DNA from: Microbacterium dextranolyticum | Lineage (GTDB): Bacteria; Actinomycetota; Actinomycetes; Actinomycetales; Microbacteriaceae | Assembly (NCBI RefSeq): GCF_016907295.1 | Contig: NZ_JAFBBR010000001.1 | Coordinates: forward strand, 2,852,001-2,916,000 | Reading direction: 5' to 3' | DNA length: 64,000 nt | Part shown: positions 33,100 to 40,772 of the stretch, one piece after another | How the letters are laid out: every line of letters begins with the position of its first letter | Numbering within the stretch: the first letter of the stretch is position 1 | Translations under genes and position numbers: made by a program | The notes under the pieces: model-generated | Seen by the model: the letters and a program-made list of their open reading frames with translations, nothing else | The model's database searches: none | Told to the model about the DNA's origin: nothing

Positions 33100-34848
33100 A
33101 TGGCGCAGACGGATGCCTGGGACCGCGAGACCGACCTGCTGGTGCTCGGCACGGGAGCCGCCGGTCTCTCCGCCGCGGTCACGGCAGCGGCATCCGGGCT
33201 CGATGTCCTCGTGCTCGAGAAGACCGAGTATCTCGGCGGCACGACGGCCTACTCGGCCGGCACGTGCTGGGTTCCCGGCCACCGGCACCAGCGCGCGGTC
33301 GGCGCGACCCACGAGCGCGAGGATGCCTCGCGCTACCTCGACGGCGTCGTCGGCGACAAGGCTCCGCGCGAACTGCGCGAGGCGTACCTCGACAGCGGTC
33401 CGGACATGATCGATTGGTTCGACAGCCTCGGCGTGCGCTTCTGGCACTCGCGCACCGTCGTCGACTACCACCCCGAGATCGACGGCGCGGGTGTCGGTCG
33501 CGCCCTCGAACCCGAGACGTTCGACGGGCGGCTCCTCGGTGCCGAGGACTTCCGTCGCGTGCGCCCGCCGGTGCCCGAGTTCGCCCTCTTCGGGGGCACG
33601 CTCATGGTCCGCCGCGCCGAGGTGAACCAGCTGCTGGAGCTGTTCCGCTGGTCACCGCGTGCCGCTGCGACAGCTCTGCGCCTGGGCATCCGATGGTTCT
33701 TCGACCGCCTGCGCCACCCACGGGGCACTCGCCTGGCGATGGGGAACGCGCTCGTCGCGAACCTCTTCCACACGCTGAAGAACCGTGGTGGCCGGGTCCT
33801 GTTCAACAGCACCGCGACGCGCCTCGTGCGCGAGGACGGCGTCATCGTGGGCGCCATCGTCGAAAGCGGCGGGCGCGAGCTCCGGGTGCGCGCGCGCCGG
33901 GGCGTCGTGCTCGCCGGCGGCGGATTCGCGGCGAGCGCCGCGTGGCGTGCCGCGCACCTGCCCCACCCCACGCCGCAGTTCACCCGTGCCGCCGAAGGCG
34001 CCACCGGAAGCACGCTCGAGCTGGGCCTGGACGCCGGCGCCGTGCTCGGCCCGGATCACGACGACAACGGCTTCTGGTTCCCGAGTTCGATCGGGCGGCG
34101 CCGCGACGGATCGCTCGTCGTCTTCCCGCACATCTGGGACCGCGCCAAGCCGGGCATCGTGGCGGTGACCGGATCGGGGCGCCGGTTCGTCGACGAGTCG
34201 GTGTCGTATCACCGCTTCGTGCGCGCGATGTATGCGGCCCAGCGCACCGGAGAGGCGATCCCGGCCTGGCTCATCATCGACTCCCGCGCGCTCCACGAGT
34301 ACGGCCTGGGCATGATCCGACCGCACACCGCACGTGTGTTCCTGCGCACGTACGTCGCCGACGGCTACATCCGCCGTGCCGACACGATCGCCGAACTGGC
34401 GCGCAGGATCGGGGTCGACCCCGCCGGCCTCGCCGAGACCGTGCGACGCAACAACCACGCGGCCGAGACGGGTGTGGACGAGGAGTTCGGCAAGGGCACG
34501 AGCCCCTTCGGCCATCAGTACGGCGACGCGCGGCACCAGCCGAACGTCAACCTCGGGCCGATCGCGACGGCGCCGTTCTACGCCCTCCCGCTCGTGCCCA
34601 CCCCCCTCGGGACCGCACGAGGTCTGCGGACCGACACCGACGCACGCGTCCTCGACGAGAACGGCGCCGTCATCCGCGGGCTCTACGCCGCGGGCAACGA
34701 TGCCGACTCGGTGATGGCGGCGGAGTATCCCGGCGCCGGCGGGCAGGTCGGCGCCGGCATGATCTTCGGCTACCTGGCCGCGCGCCATGCGAGCGGCCAG
34801 ACCGTCGACCGCCCGGACGCGCCCGCTCCGTCGCAGGTCGGCCAATGA
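33100..34848 (+). CDS. KstD-like FAD-dependent dehydrogenase 2
   Basis: 582 aa; same family as the 30495 gene but clearly diverged. FAD fold TDLLVLGTGAAGLSAAVTAA, then LVLEKTEYLGGTTAYSAGTC; C-terminal FAD segment GLYAAGNDADSVMAAEYPGA and GGQVGAGMIFGYLAARHA. The AEYPGAGGQVG ending differs from GHYPAGGVNIG in paralogue 1, suggesting a different position or step of dehydrogenation. ATG 33100 is supported by GAAGGAG 7 nt upstream; a GTG at 33052 overlapping the previous stop is possible. Two such enzymes in one operon would allow stepwise desaturation of a ring. Confidence 0.85.
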   Translation: MAQTDAWDRETDLLVLGTGAAGLSAAVTAAASGLDVLVLEKTEYLGGTTAYSAGTCWVPGHRHQRAVGATHEREDASRYLDGVVGDKAPRELREAYLDSGPDMIDWFDSLGVRFWHSRTVVDYHPEIDGAGVGRALEPETFDGRLLGAEDFRRVRPPVPEFALFGGTLMVRRAEVNQLLELFRWSPRAAATALRLGIRWFFDRLRHPRGTRLAMGNALVANLFHTLKNRGGRVLFNSTATRLVREDGVIVGAIVESGGRELRVRARRGVVLAGGGFAASAAWRAAHLPHPTPQFTRAAEGATGSTLELGLDAGAVLGPDHDDNGFWFPSSIGRRRDGSLVVFPHIWDRAKPGIVAVTGSGRRFVDESVSYHRFVRAMYAAQRTGEAIPAWLIIDSRALHEYGLGMIRPHTARVFLRTYVADGYIRRADTIAELARRIGVDPAGLAETVRRNNHAAETGVDEEFGKGTSPFGHQYGDARHQPNVNLGPIATAPFYALPLVPTPLGTARGLRTDTDARVLDENGAVIRGLYAAGNDADSVMAAEYPGAGGQVGAGMIFGYLAARHASGQTVDRPDAPAPSQVGQ

Positions 34849-35306
34849 GCGCCGACCTGCTCGCCCTCTCGAGCGCCCTCGACCAGATCGGTGTGGTCGT
34901 GCGCGACCTCGCGCCTGCCGAGGCCGCGATGCGGGCGATCTTCGGTCTCGAGCCCCGGCTGCGCGCCACCAACCGCTACACCGGCAGCGCGTACCGCGGC
35001 GAGCTCGTCGATACCGCGGTCGACGCCCTCTTCTACGACCTGCACGGCATCGAGATCGAGTTCCTCTCGCCCCGCGGCGGACCCGACATCTGGCGGGAGT
35101 TCGTCGACGAGCACGGCGACGGACTGCACCACATCCGCTTCGCCGTCGAGGATCACGACGCGGTCGTGGCGGCGATGGCCGGGATCGGCGTGCCCGTGCA
35201 CCAGGAGGGCGACTCGGTGCGCGGCGGCGGTGTCCGGTACGCGTACTTCGACACCCGGCCGGGCCTCGGGTTCTTCCTCGAGGTGCTCTCGACGCCGCGT
35301 GGGTGA
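34845..35306 (+). CDS. VOC (glyoxalase/methylmalonyl-CoA epimerase-like) protein
   Basis: 153 aa, vicinal-oxygen-chelate fold with two beta-alpha-beta3 modules. Candidate metal residues: Gln in LDQIGVVVRDL (where epimerases have His), Glu in IEIEFLSPRGG, His in GLHHIRFAVED and Glu in LGFFLEVLSTP. Coupled to the flavoprotein by ATGA. In corynebacterial QsuB a dehydroshikimate dehydratase TIM barrel is fused to a VOC-type (hydroxyphenylpyruvate-dioxygenase-like) domain; here both folds occur as separate proteins in one operon. Its reaction is unknown. Confidence 0.78.
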   Translation: MSADLLALSSALDQIGVVVRDLAPAEAAMRAIFGLEPRLRATNRYTGSAYRGELVDTAVDALFYDLHGIEIEFLSPRGGPDIWREFVDEHGDGLHHIRFAVEDHDAVVAAMAGIGVPVHQEGDSVRGGGVRYAYFDTRPGLGFFLEVLSTPRG

Positions 35307-35337
35307 GGGCGACGCGGCCTCGACGAGAGGCGGCCGG

Positions 35338-35343
35338 TATGCT
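35338..35343 (+). promoter_or_regulatory. -10 box of the LysR gene (leaderless)
   Basis: TATGCT exactly 6 nt before GTG 35350, the clearest leaderless start in this part of the window. Confidence 0.55.
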
Positions 35344-35349
35344 CGCGAC

Positions 35350-36246
35350 GTGGAGATCCGCTGGCTCGAGGCATTCGTCGTGGTCGCGGAAGAACTGCAT
35401 TTCGGACGCGCCGCGCAGCGTCTGCACGTCGCCCAGTCCCCGCTCAGCCAGACCATCCGCCGCCTCGAGGCGAGCATCGGCGCCGATCTGTTCGAGCGGA
35501 ACACCCGTAGTGTCTCGCTGACGCCGGCAGGCCGGGCGCTGCTGCCGAAGGCCTACCGCGTCATCCAAGACCTCGCCCTCGCCACCGATGCCGCCCGCAC
35601 CGCCTCGGGGGCGGTGCACGGCACGGTGCGGATCGGGTTCTCCGGCGCGTTCAACCACCTCACCCTGCCCGTGCTCGCCCGATCGATCAGGAGAGAGCTT
35701 CCCGAGATCGACCTGCAGTTGGTCAGCAGAGTGCGCACGGGCGACGGCGTCGCGAAGCTCCGCAACGGAACCCTCGATCTGGCGTTCGTCGGCCTGCCGC
35801 TGGTCGCAGACGACATCGATTCGCGCCTCATCGCCCGGACGCGGCTCGGGGCCGTCGTCCCCATCGACCATCCCCTGGCCGACGCGCCGTCGCTCGTCGC
35901 GCGCCAGCTCGCCGACGACGACTTCCTGTCGATGCCCGTCGACGGCTCATCGGCCATGACCGAAGCACTCCTGCGGTGCTGCATCGCCGCGGGTTTCCGC
36001 CCCCGGATCACGCAAGAGGTCACCGACCCGTACATCATGCTCACCCTCGTGGCGGCGGGCCTCGGGGTGACCATCGCCGCCGAGGATCTCGCGTCGATCA
36101 TGCCCCGCGGTGCTCGCTGGATCCCCCTCGACGACGCGCCGCTGTTCATGCTGCACGGCATCGGCTGGATGGCGGACGAGCAGTCCTCGGCGCTGCGGGC
36201 CGTGCTGCGGCTGTCCGAGGCCATCCTCCCGACACCGCCGGATTGA
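35350..36246 (+). CDS. LysR-family transcriptional regulator
   Basis: 298 aa. N-terminal HTH: IRWLEAFVVVAEELHFGRAA, LHVAQSPLSQTIRRLEASIG, FERNTRSVSLTPAGRALL; C-terminal substrate-binding domain with VRIGFSGAFNHLTLPVL and TLVAAGLGVTIAAEDL. GTG 35350 is fixed by the -10 spacing and the immediate HTH start. It lies between the flavoprotein operon and the MHS transporter gene, all in the same direction. In Corynebacterium the quinate/shikimate genes are activated by the LysR-type QsuR, so a comparable role with quinate, shikimate or chorismate as effector is plausible (inference). Confidence 0.88.
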   Translation: MEIRWLEAFVVVAEELHFGRAAQRLHVAQSPLSQTIRRLEASIGADLFERNTRSVSLTPAGRALLPKAYRVIQDLALATDAARTASGAVHGTVRIGFSGAFNHLTLPVLARSIRRELPEIDLQLVSRVRTGDGVAKLRNGTLDLAFVGLPLVADDIDSRLIARTRLGAVVPIDHPLADAPSLVARQLADDDFLSMPVDGSSAMTEALLRCCIAAGFRPRITQEVTDPYIMLTLVAAGLGVTIAAEDLASIMPRGARWIPLDDAPLFMLHGIGWMADEQSSALRAVLRLSEAILPTPPD

Positions 36247-36263
36247 GCTTCCATCTGCACATA

Positions 36264-36288
36264 GTTCTAGACGAATTCTGTTCTGGAC
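36264..36288. promoter_or_regulatory. Direct repeats upstream of the MHS transporter
   Basis: GTTCTAGAC (36264-36272) and GTTCTGGAC (36280-36288) are spaced 16 bp apart in the 142-bp gap between the LysR gene and the transporter; a further ACGAATTC / ACAATTCG pair overlaps them. One and a half helical turns of spacing fits binding of a dimeric regulator such as the LysR protein. Confidence 0.35.
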
Positions 36289-36388
36289 GCGACACAATTC
36301 GACTGTCACCCTTGCTCCAGGCGGAATCCTCCGCCGGCGACAGTTCACAGGCGTCTGTTCGCAGCGCCCCTCACTGAAGGCACACGAC

Positions 36389-37801
36389 ATGTCAACGAAG
36401 ACATCCGCCCCTCCGAAGAAGGACAACGCGCGCATCGCCGCCGTGTCCGGCTTCATCGGCAGCGCACTCGAGTACTACGACTTCTTCATCTACGCGTCTG
36501 CTGCGGCGCTCATCTTCCCCCATCTGTTCTTCCCCGAGGGGACGCCGGGCGTCTCGACGCTCCTCTCGTTCGCCACCGTCGGCGTCGCCTACGTCGCGCG
36601 ACCGTTCGGGGCGATCCTGTGGGGCCACGTCGGCGACCGCTGGGGTCGCAAGAAGGCTCTCCTCGCCTGCCTCGGCATCATGGGCGTGGCGACGTTCCTC
36701 GTCGGCTGCCTGCCGACCTGGGACACGATCGGCATCGCCGCGCCCATCATCATCGTCGCCCTGCGACTCGTGCAGGGCGTCTCGGCCGGAGGCGAATCGC
36801 CCGGCTCCAGCGCGCTGACGCTCGAGCACGCCCCCGATCACCGTCGCGGCTTCTTCACGAGCTGGACGATGAGCGGCATCATGTTCGGCATCGTCATCTC
36901 GAGCCTCGTGTTCATCCCCGTCGCGGCCATGCCGGAGGAGGCACTGCTGAGCTGGGGGTGGCGCGTGCCGTTCTGGGCGTCCCTGCTGGTCACGGTGGTC
37001 GCGATCATCCTGCGCCGCAAGCTCGACGAGCCCGAGGTCTTCGAAGAGGTCAAGGAGACCGAGGAGGTCGCCAAGATCCCCCTCGTCACGCTGCTGCGCT
37101 ACAACGGCGGAACCGTCGTGCGCGTGACGCTGATGGCTGTCTTCGCCGCCGTCAACACGATGTTCAACGTCTTCGTCCTCGCCTACGGGACGACCGTCGC
37201 CGGCATCCCGCGCGCGGAGATGCTGCTCATCATCACGGTCGCCAACTTCGCCGCCGTGTGCTTCGGCCCCGTGGCCGGCGCGCTGTCGGACCGCTTCGGC
37301 CGCAAGCCCGTGTTCCTCATCGGGCTGGTCCTGCAGTCGATCACCATCTATGCGCTGCTGGCGGCGGTGGATGCCGCGAACATGCCGCTCGTCTGGACGC
37401 TGAGCATCCTGCTGATCGGCGGGACCTACACCCTCAGCAATGCGGTCTACCCGGCCTACTTCCCCGAGCAGTTCCCGGCGCGCGTGCGATACACCGGCAT
37501 GGCGGTGAGCCTCATGCTCGGCCTGCTGCTCGCAGGATTCACCCCCGCGATCGCCCAGGGCTTCGTCACGGGCGACGGCAACCAGAACAACTGGCCCGCG
37601 GTCGCGTTCTTCACGATCGCCATCGTGCTGGTGTCGGGCATCGCGACGCTGTTCGCCCCCGAGACGGCCTTCACGCCCACCGCGCGTCTGGGCCTGAGCC
37701 GCCGCCAGCTCGCCGAGATCGAGCGCCGCGAAGACATCGGCGAAGCGCTCACCGAATCGGTGCGCACCACCCCGTACGATCGCCTCCGCAACCGCCGCTG
37801 A
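36389..37801 (+). CDS. MFS transporter, metabolite:H+ symporter (MHS) subfamily
   Basis: 470-aa, twelve-helix importer. Diagnostic MHS pieces: GFIGSALEYYDFFIYASAAA in helix 1, LWGHVGDRWGRKKALL (loop 2-3), ALRLVQGVSAGGESPGSSAL in helix 4-5 and SDRFGRKPVFLIG in loop 8-9. The subfamily contains ShiA (shikimate), PcaT, citrate and proline/betaine symporters, so a carboxylate such as shikimate or quinate is a reasonable substrate here. A 142-bp leader and putative regulator repeats precede it; a strong hairpin lies between it and the dehydrogenase gene. Confidence 0.9.
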   Translation: MSTKTSAPPKKDNARIAAVSGFIGSALEYYDFFIYASAAALIFPHLFFPEGTPGVSTLLSFATVGVAYVARPFGAILWGHVGDRWGRKKALLACLGIMGVATFLVGCLPTWDTIGIAAPIIIVALRLVQGVSAGGESPGSSALTLEHAPDHRRGFFTSWTMSGIMFGIVISSLVFIPVAAMPEEALLSWGWRVPFWASLLVTVVAIILRRKLDEPEVFEEVKETEEVAKIPLVTLLRYNGGTVVRVTLMAVFAAVNTMFNVFVLAYGTTVAGIPRAEMLLIITVANFAAVCFGPVAGALSDRFGRKPVFLIGLVLQSITIYALLAAVDAANMPLVWTLSILLIGGTYTLSNAVYPAYFPEQFPARVRYTGMAVSLMLGLLLAGFTPAIAQGFVTGDGNQNNWPAVAFFTIAIVLVSGIATLFAPETAFTPTARLGLSRRQLAEIERREDIGEALTESVRTTPYDRLRNRR

Positions 37802-37827
37802 CCTGAGACACCTCAGACTCCTGAGAT

Positions 37828-37861
37828 CTCGGGGCCGCATCCTCCGGGATGCGGCCCCGAG
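37828..37861. terminator. Strong hairpin between transporter and quinate/shikimate dehydrogenase
   Basis: CTCGGGGCCGCATCC (37828-37842) and its exact complement (37847-37861) form a 15-bp perfect stem with the tetraloop TCCG. No T-run follows. A small CTGAG/CTCAG hairpin (37803-37816) precedes it. Because the next gene starts only 28 bp later in the same direction, it may attenuate rather than end transcription, or protect an mRNA end. Confidence 0.65.
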
Positions 37862-37889
37862 GCGTCCCCACACCCTCGAAGGAACCCGC

Positions 37890-38762
37890 ATGTCCTCATC
37901 GCACCTGGTCGGACTCATCGGCACCGGGATCGGCTCGTCGGCCACCCCCGCACTGCACGAGCACGAGGCGGACGCCCTCGGCATCCGCTATCTGTATCGG
38001 ATTCTCGACCTCGACGACCGGGGCCGCTCGGCGGAACAGGGCATCGACGTGCTCCGCGCCGCGCAGCTCGCCGGTTACGACGCCCTGAACATCACGCATC
38101 CATGCAAGCAGCTCGTCCTGGCCGCCCTCGACGAGCTGTCGCCCGACGCGCGGCTGCTGGGAGCGGTGAACACGGTGCTGTTCCGGGACGGCCGTGCGAT
38201 CGGGCTCAACACCGACCACTCCGGCTTCGCCGCGGGGCTCCGCGACGGACTGGACTCACCGGTCCTCGACACGGTGGTGCTGCTCGGCTCCGGCGGCGCC
38301 GGGTCGGCGATCGCCTACGCCCTGTTGACGGCGGGAACGCGGTCCCTGCGGGTCTTCGACCCGCTCCTCGAACGCGCCGTCGCGCTGCGCGACGCGCTCG
38401 CTCCCGCGATCGGCCCGCACGCCGAGGTCACGGCGATCTCCTCCGACGATCTGCCGGGCGCGGTGGCCGAGGCGGATGGTCTCGTGAACGCGACGCCGAT
38501 CGGGATGGTCGGGCACCCGGGCCTGCCGCTGGACCCCGACCTGCTGCACGCTCGCCTGTGGGTGGCCGATGCCGTCTACCGGCCGTTGCGGACGGCGCTC
38601 ATCCAGGCGGCGGAGGCGCGCGGATGCGCCGTGCTCGACGGCGGCCGGATGGCCGTCGGACAGGCGGCCGACACCTTCCACCTCATCACGGGGCTCGAGC
38701 CCGACCGCGACCGCATGCGTGCGCACTTCCTCCGGCTCGCCGGTGCCGCGGCGGCACGCTGA
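37890..38762 (+). CDS. Quinate/shikimate dehydrogenase, catabolic (QsuD-like)
   Basis: 290 aa. AroE fold, but with features of the NAD-dependent catabolic enzymes of corynebacteria: LGLIG-type start as LVGLIGTGIGSSATPALHEH (Ser/Thr in SSATPALHE instead of the biosynthetic SxSPxxHN), NITHPCKQ with the catalytic Lys, GAVNTV, GLNTDHSGF with the catalytic Asp, the nucleotide loop LLGSGGAGSAIAYAL and the end GLEPDRDRMRAHFLRLAG. It should oxidise quinate and/or shikimate to the 3-dehydro acid. This is the anchor for the interpretation of the whole 30-40 kb cluster. No dehydroquinate dehydratase gene is present in the window. Confidence 0.88.
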   Translation: MSSSHLVGLIGTGIGSSATPALHEHEADALGIRYLYRILDLDDRGRSAEQGIDVLRAAQLAGYDALNITHPCKQLVLAALDELSPDARLLGAVNTVLFRDGRAIGLNTDHSGFAAGLRDGLDSPVLDTVVLLGSGGAGSAIAYALLTAGTRSLRVFDPLLERAVALRDALAPAIGPHAEVTAISSDDLPGAVAEADGLVNATPIGMVGHPGLPLDPDLLHARLWVADAVYRPLRTALIQAAEARGCAVLDGGRMAVGQAADTFHLITGLEPDRDRMRAHFLRLAGAAAAR

Positions 38763-38784
38763 GGCCCCGGTGGACCACCGACTG

Positions 38785-38805
38785 CTGACCGACCGCGCCG
38801 GTCAG
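38785..38805. terminator. Hairpin between convergent dehydrogenase genes
   Basis: CTGACCG (38785-38791) and CGGTCAG (38799-38805) form a 7-bp stem that overlaps the stop codon of the SDR gene and follows the quinate/shikimate dehydrogenase stop. No T-run. Confidence 0.4.
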
Positions 38806-39542
38806 TAGTCGGCGCGCCCACCGGAGAGGTCGAAGACCTGCCCGGTGGTGAACCCGCAGAGGTCGCTGGCGATCCACGCGACCGTCGCTGCGACCTCGTC
38901 GACCGTCAGAAAGCGGCCCATGGGGATCAGCGCCCGGGTGCGCTCGATGAAGTCGTCGGTGAGCTGCGAGAACAGCTCCGTCTCGACCATCACCGGGGCC
39001 ACGGCGTTGACCGTCACACCGTCGCGGACGAGCTCGCGAGCGAGGGCTTTGGTCATACCGACGACGCCGTGCTTGGCGGCTGTATAGGCCGAGAGCGACG
39101 CCGTCGCCTCTTTGCCGGCGATCGACGCGATCGTGATGATCCGCCCGGATCCCCGCTCGCGCAGATGCGGCACGACCGTCTTGGCGGCCAGGAACGCCCC
39201 GGTGAGGTCGATGTCGACGACGCGACGCCAGTCGTCCGCCCCGCATTCCCACAGGGGCCCCACCGGACCGGTGATGCCGGCGGACGAGACGAGCACGTCG
39301 ACGGCGCCGACCGTGCGGAGCGTCTGGGTCATCGCCGCAGCCAGCGACGCCTCATCGGTCACGTCCGCGGACACGACGAGAGCCGGATGCCACGTCCCTG
39401 TGAAGGCCGCGGGATCCCGGTCCCACACCGTCACCTCCGCGCCCGCTGCGGCGAACACGGCGCCGATGCCGGCCCCGATCCCCCGAGCCCCTCCCGTGAC
39501 GACGACGGACATGCCCTGAAAATCGAATGACACCTGTGACAT
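38802..39542 (-). CDS. Short-chain dehydrogenase/reductase
   Basis: 246-aa classical SDR. Cofactor loop VVTGGARGIGAGIGAVF, DVLVSSAGITGPVG (NNAG-like), ITIASIAGKEA with catalytic Ser region and YTAAKHGVVGM (YxxxK), then NAVAPVMVETEL. The acidic residue after strand 2 (VWDRDPAAF) suggests preference for NAD(H). ATG 39542 is supported by TACGGT exactly 6 nt upstream; a longer frame from 39596 would add 18 non-conserved residues. Likely oxidises a hydroxyl of the same substrate class as the neighbouring genes. Shares a promoter region with the Gfo/Idh/MocA gene. Confidence 0.88.
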   Translation of the reverse strand: MSQVSFDFQGMSVVVTGGARGIGAGIGAVFAAAGAEVTVWDRDPAAFTGTWHPALVVSADVTDEASLAAAMTQTLRTVGAVDVLVSSAGITGPVGPLWECGADDWRRVVDIDLTGAFLAAKTVVPHLRERGSGRIITIASIAGKEATASLSAYTAAKHGVVGMTKALARELVRDGVTVNAVAPVMVETELFSQLTDDFIERTRALIPMGRFLTVDEVAATVAWIASDLCGFTTGQVFDLSGGRADY

Positions 39543-39548
39543 GGCGAC

Positions 39549-39554
39549 ACCGTA
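39549..39554 (-). promoter_or_regulatory. -10 box of the SDR gene (leaderless)
   Basis: TACGGT on the minus strand, exactly 6 nt before ATG 39542. Confidence 0.5.
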
Positions 39555-39563
39555 GCGCGGAAT

Positions 39564-39595
39564 TGAGTCGATAAACAGACATAAATAAAGACTCA
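39564..39595. promoter_or_regulatory. Inverted repeat in the SDR/oxidoreductase divergent promoter
   Basis: TGAGTC (39564-39569) and GACTCA (39590-39595) frame a 20-bp AT-rich spacer, and the match extends to 8 of 9 on each outer side. It is centred about 86 bp from ATG 39666 and next to the SDR -10 box, so one regulator could control both genes. Confidence 0.45.
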
Positions 39596-39665
39596 TTCAG
39601 TCGTTCAGTTCACACTATTTCCCACACATGCTGGACCCATCGACCGCACGACGAAGGAGTCGACC

Positions 39666-40760
39666 ATGCCCAAGACTGCTGCCCAGAAGTCCGAGCTCTC
39701 CGACCGATCGTCACGCCCGGACGCGACCGTCCGCATCGGCCTGATCGGCGCCGGCGCGATCGGGCGTACACACATCGAGACGATCGCCGCGGCGGCCGGC
39801 GTCGAACTCGCCGGCATCGCCGACCCCTTCGACGCGGCCGCCGAGCTCGCCACCCGAGCCGGCACCCGTCACCACCGTTCGCCGCAGGACCTGTTCGACA
39901 TCGAACGACCCGACGCCGTCATCATCGCCACGCCGAACGAGCTGCACGTGCCGCAGGCACTCGAGGCCCTCTCCCGGGGCATCCCCGTGCTCGTGGAGAA
40001 GCCTGTCGCCACGACCTTCGCCGAGGCGCAGGAACTCGTGGCGGCATCCGCGGAGACCGGCGTCCCGGTGCTCGTCGGACATCACCGGCGCCATCACCCC
40101 GCGACCGCACGCGCGAAGGAGATCATCGCCTCCGGCGAGCTCGGCCGGATCGCCGCGGTCAGCGCCACCTACTTCCTGAGCAAGCCCGACGACTACTTCG
40201 ACACGCCCTGGCACCGCACCGTCGGCACCGGCGGCGCATTCCTCATCAACCTCATCCACGAGATCGACCTGCTGCGCCACCTCGTGGGAGAGATCGTCGC
40301 GGTCTCGGCGATGTCCTCCTCCGCCGTCCGCGGCCTCGATGTCGAAGACACCGGGGCGCTCGCGTTCTCCTTCGAGGGCGGCGCCCTGGGCAGCCTCGTC
40401 GTCTCCGACACGGCGGCGGGACCGTGGAGCTGGGACCTGACCGCGGGCGATTCCCCCCGCTTCCCCGCGCACGGCGTCGAGTCGCACCGTATCGGTGGCG
40501 TCGCCGCCTCGCTCACGATCCCGACCCTCGAGGTGTGGCGGCACGACGGCGCCCCGAACTGGACCACGCCGCTGCACGCCCACCGGCACGCCGTCGAGCC
40601 GACGAGTCCGTACGTGCGACAACTCGCGCACTTCGTCGACGTCGTCGCCGGCCGCGCCGAGCCCCTGGTCAGCGCCCACGAGGGCGCACGCAACCTCGCC
40701 GTCATGGAAGCGGTCGCCGAGGCGGCGCACTCCGGACGGACCGTCACCGTCCCGGAGTGA
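39666..40760 (+). CDS. Gfo/Idh/MocA-family oxidoreductase
   Basis: 364 aa. N-terminal NAD(P)-binding fold VRIGLIGAGAIGRTHIETI, then DAVIIATPNELHVPQALEAL and the EKPVATTFAEAQ catalytic Lys motif; C-terminal dimerisation/substrate domain with HHRRHHPATARAKEIIASGE, GGAFLINLIHEIDLLRHLVG (H-x-x-D) and an SYVRQL-like region PYVRQLAHFVDVV. Members oxidise sugars, inositols and related cyclitols or reduce biliverdin. GAAGGAG 7 nt upstream fixes ATG 39666. Divergent from the SDR; both fit stepwise oxidation of a polyhydroxylated ring compound. Confidence 0.87.
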   Translation: MPKTAAQKSELSDRSSRPDATVRIGLIGAGAIGRTHIETIAAAAGVELAGIADPFDAAAELATRAGTRHHRSPQDLFDIERPDAVIIATPNELHVPQALEALSRGIPVLVEKPVATTFAEAQELVAASAETGVPVLVGHHRRHHPATARAKEIIASGELGRIAAVSATYFLSKPDDYFDTPWHRTVGTGGAFLINLIHEIDLLRHLVGEIVAVSAMSSSAVRGLDVEDTGALAFSFEGGALGSLVVSDTAAGPWSWDLTAGDSPRFPAHGVESHRIGGVAASLTIPTLEVWRHDGAPNWTTPLHAHRHAVEPTSPYVRQLAHFVDVVAGRAEPLVSAHEGARNLAVMEAVAEAAHSGRTVTVPE

Positions 40761-40772
40761 GCCCGCGCGAGA

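Noticed and set aside
37890..38762. Biosynthetic shikimate dehydrogenase (aroE).
   Set aside because: The SSATPALHE and NITHPCKQ motifs and the catabolic gene context fit the quinate/shikimate dehydrogenase type better than aroE.
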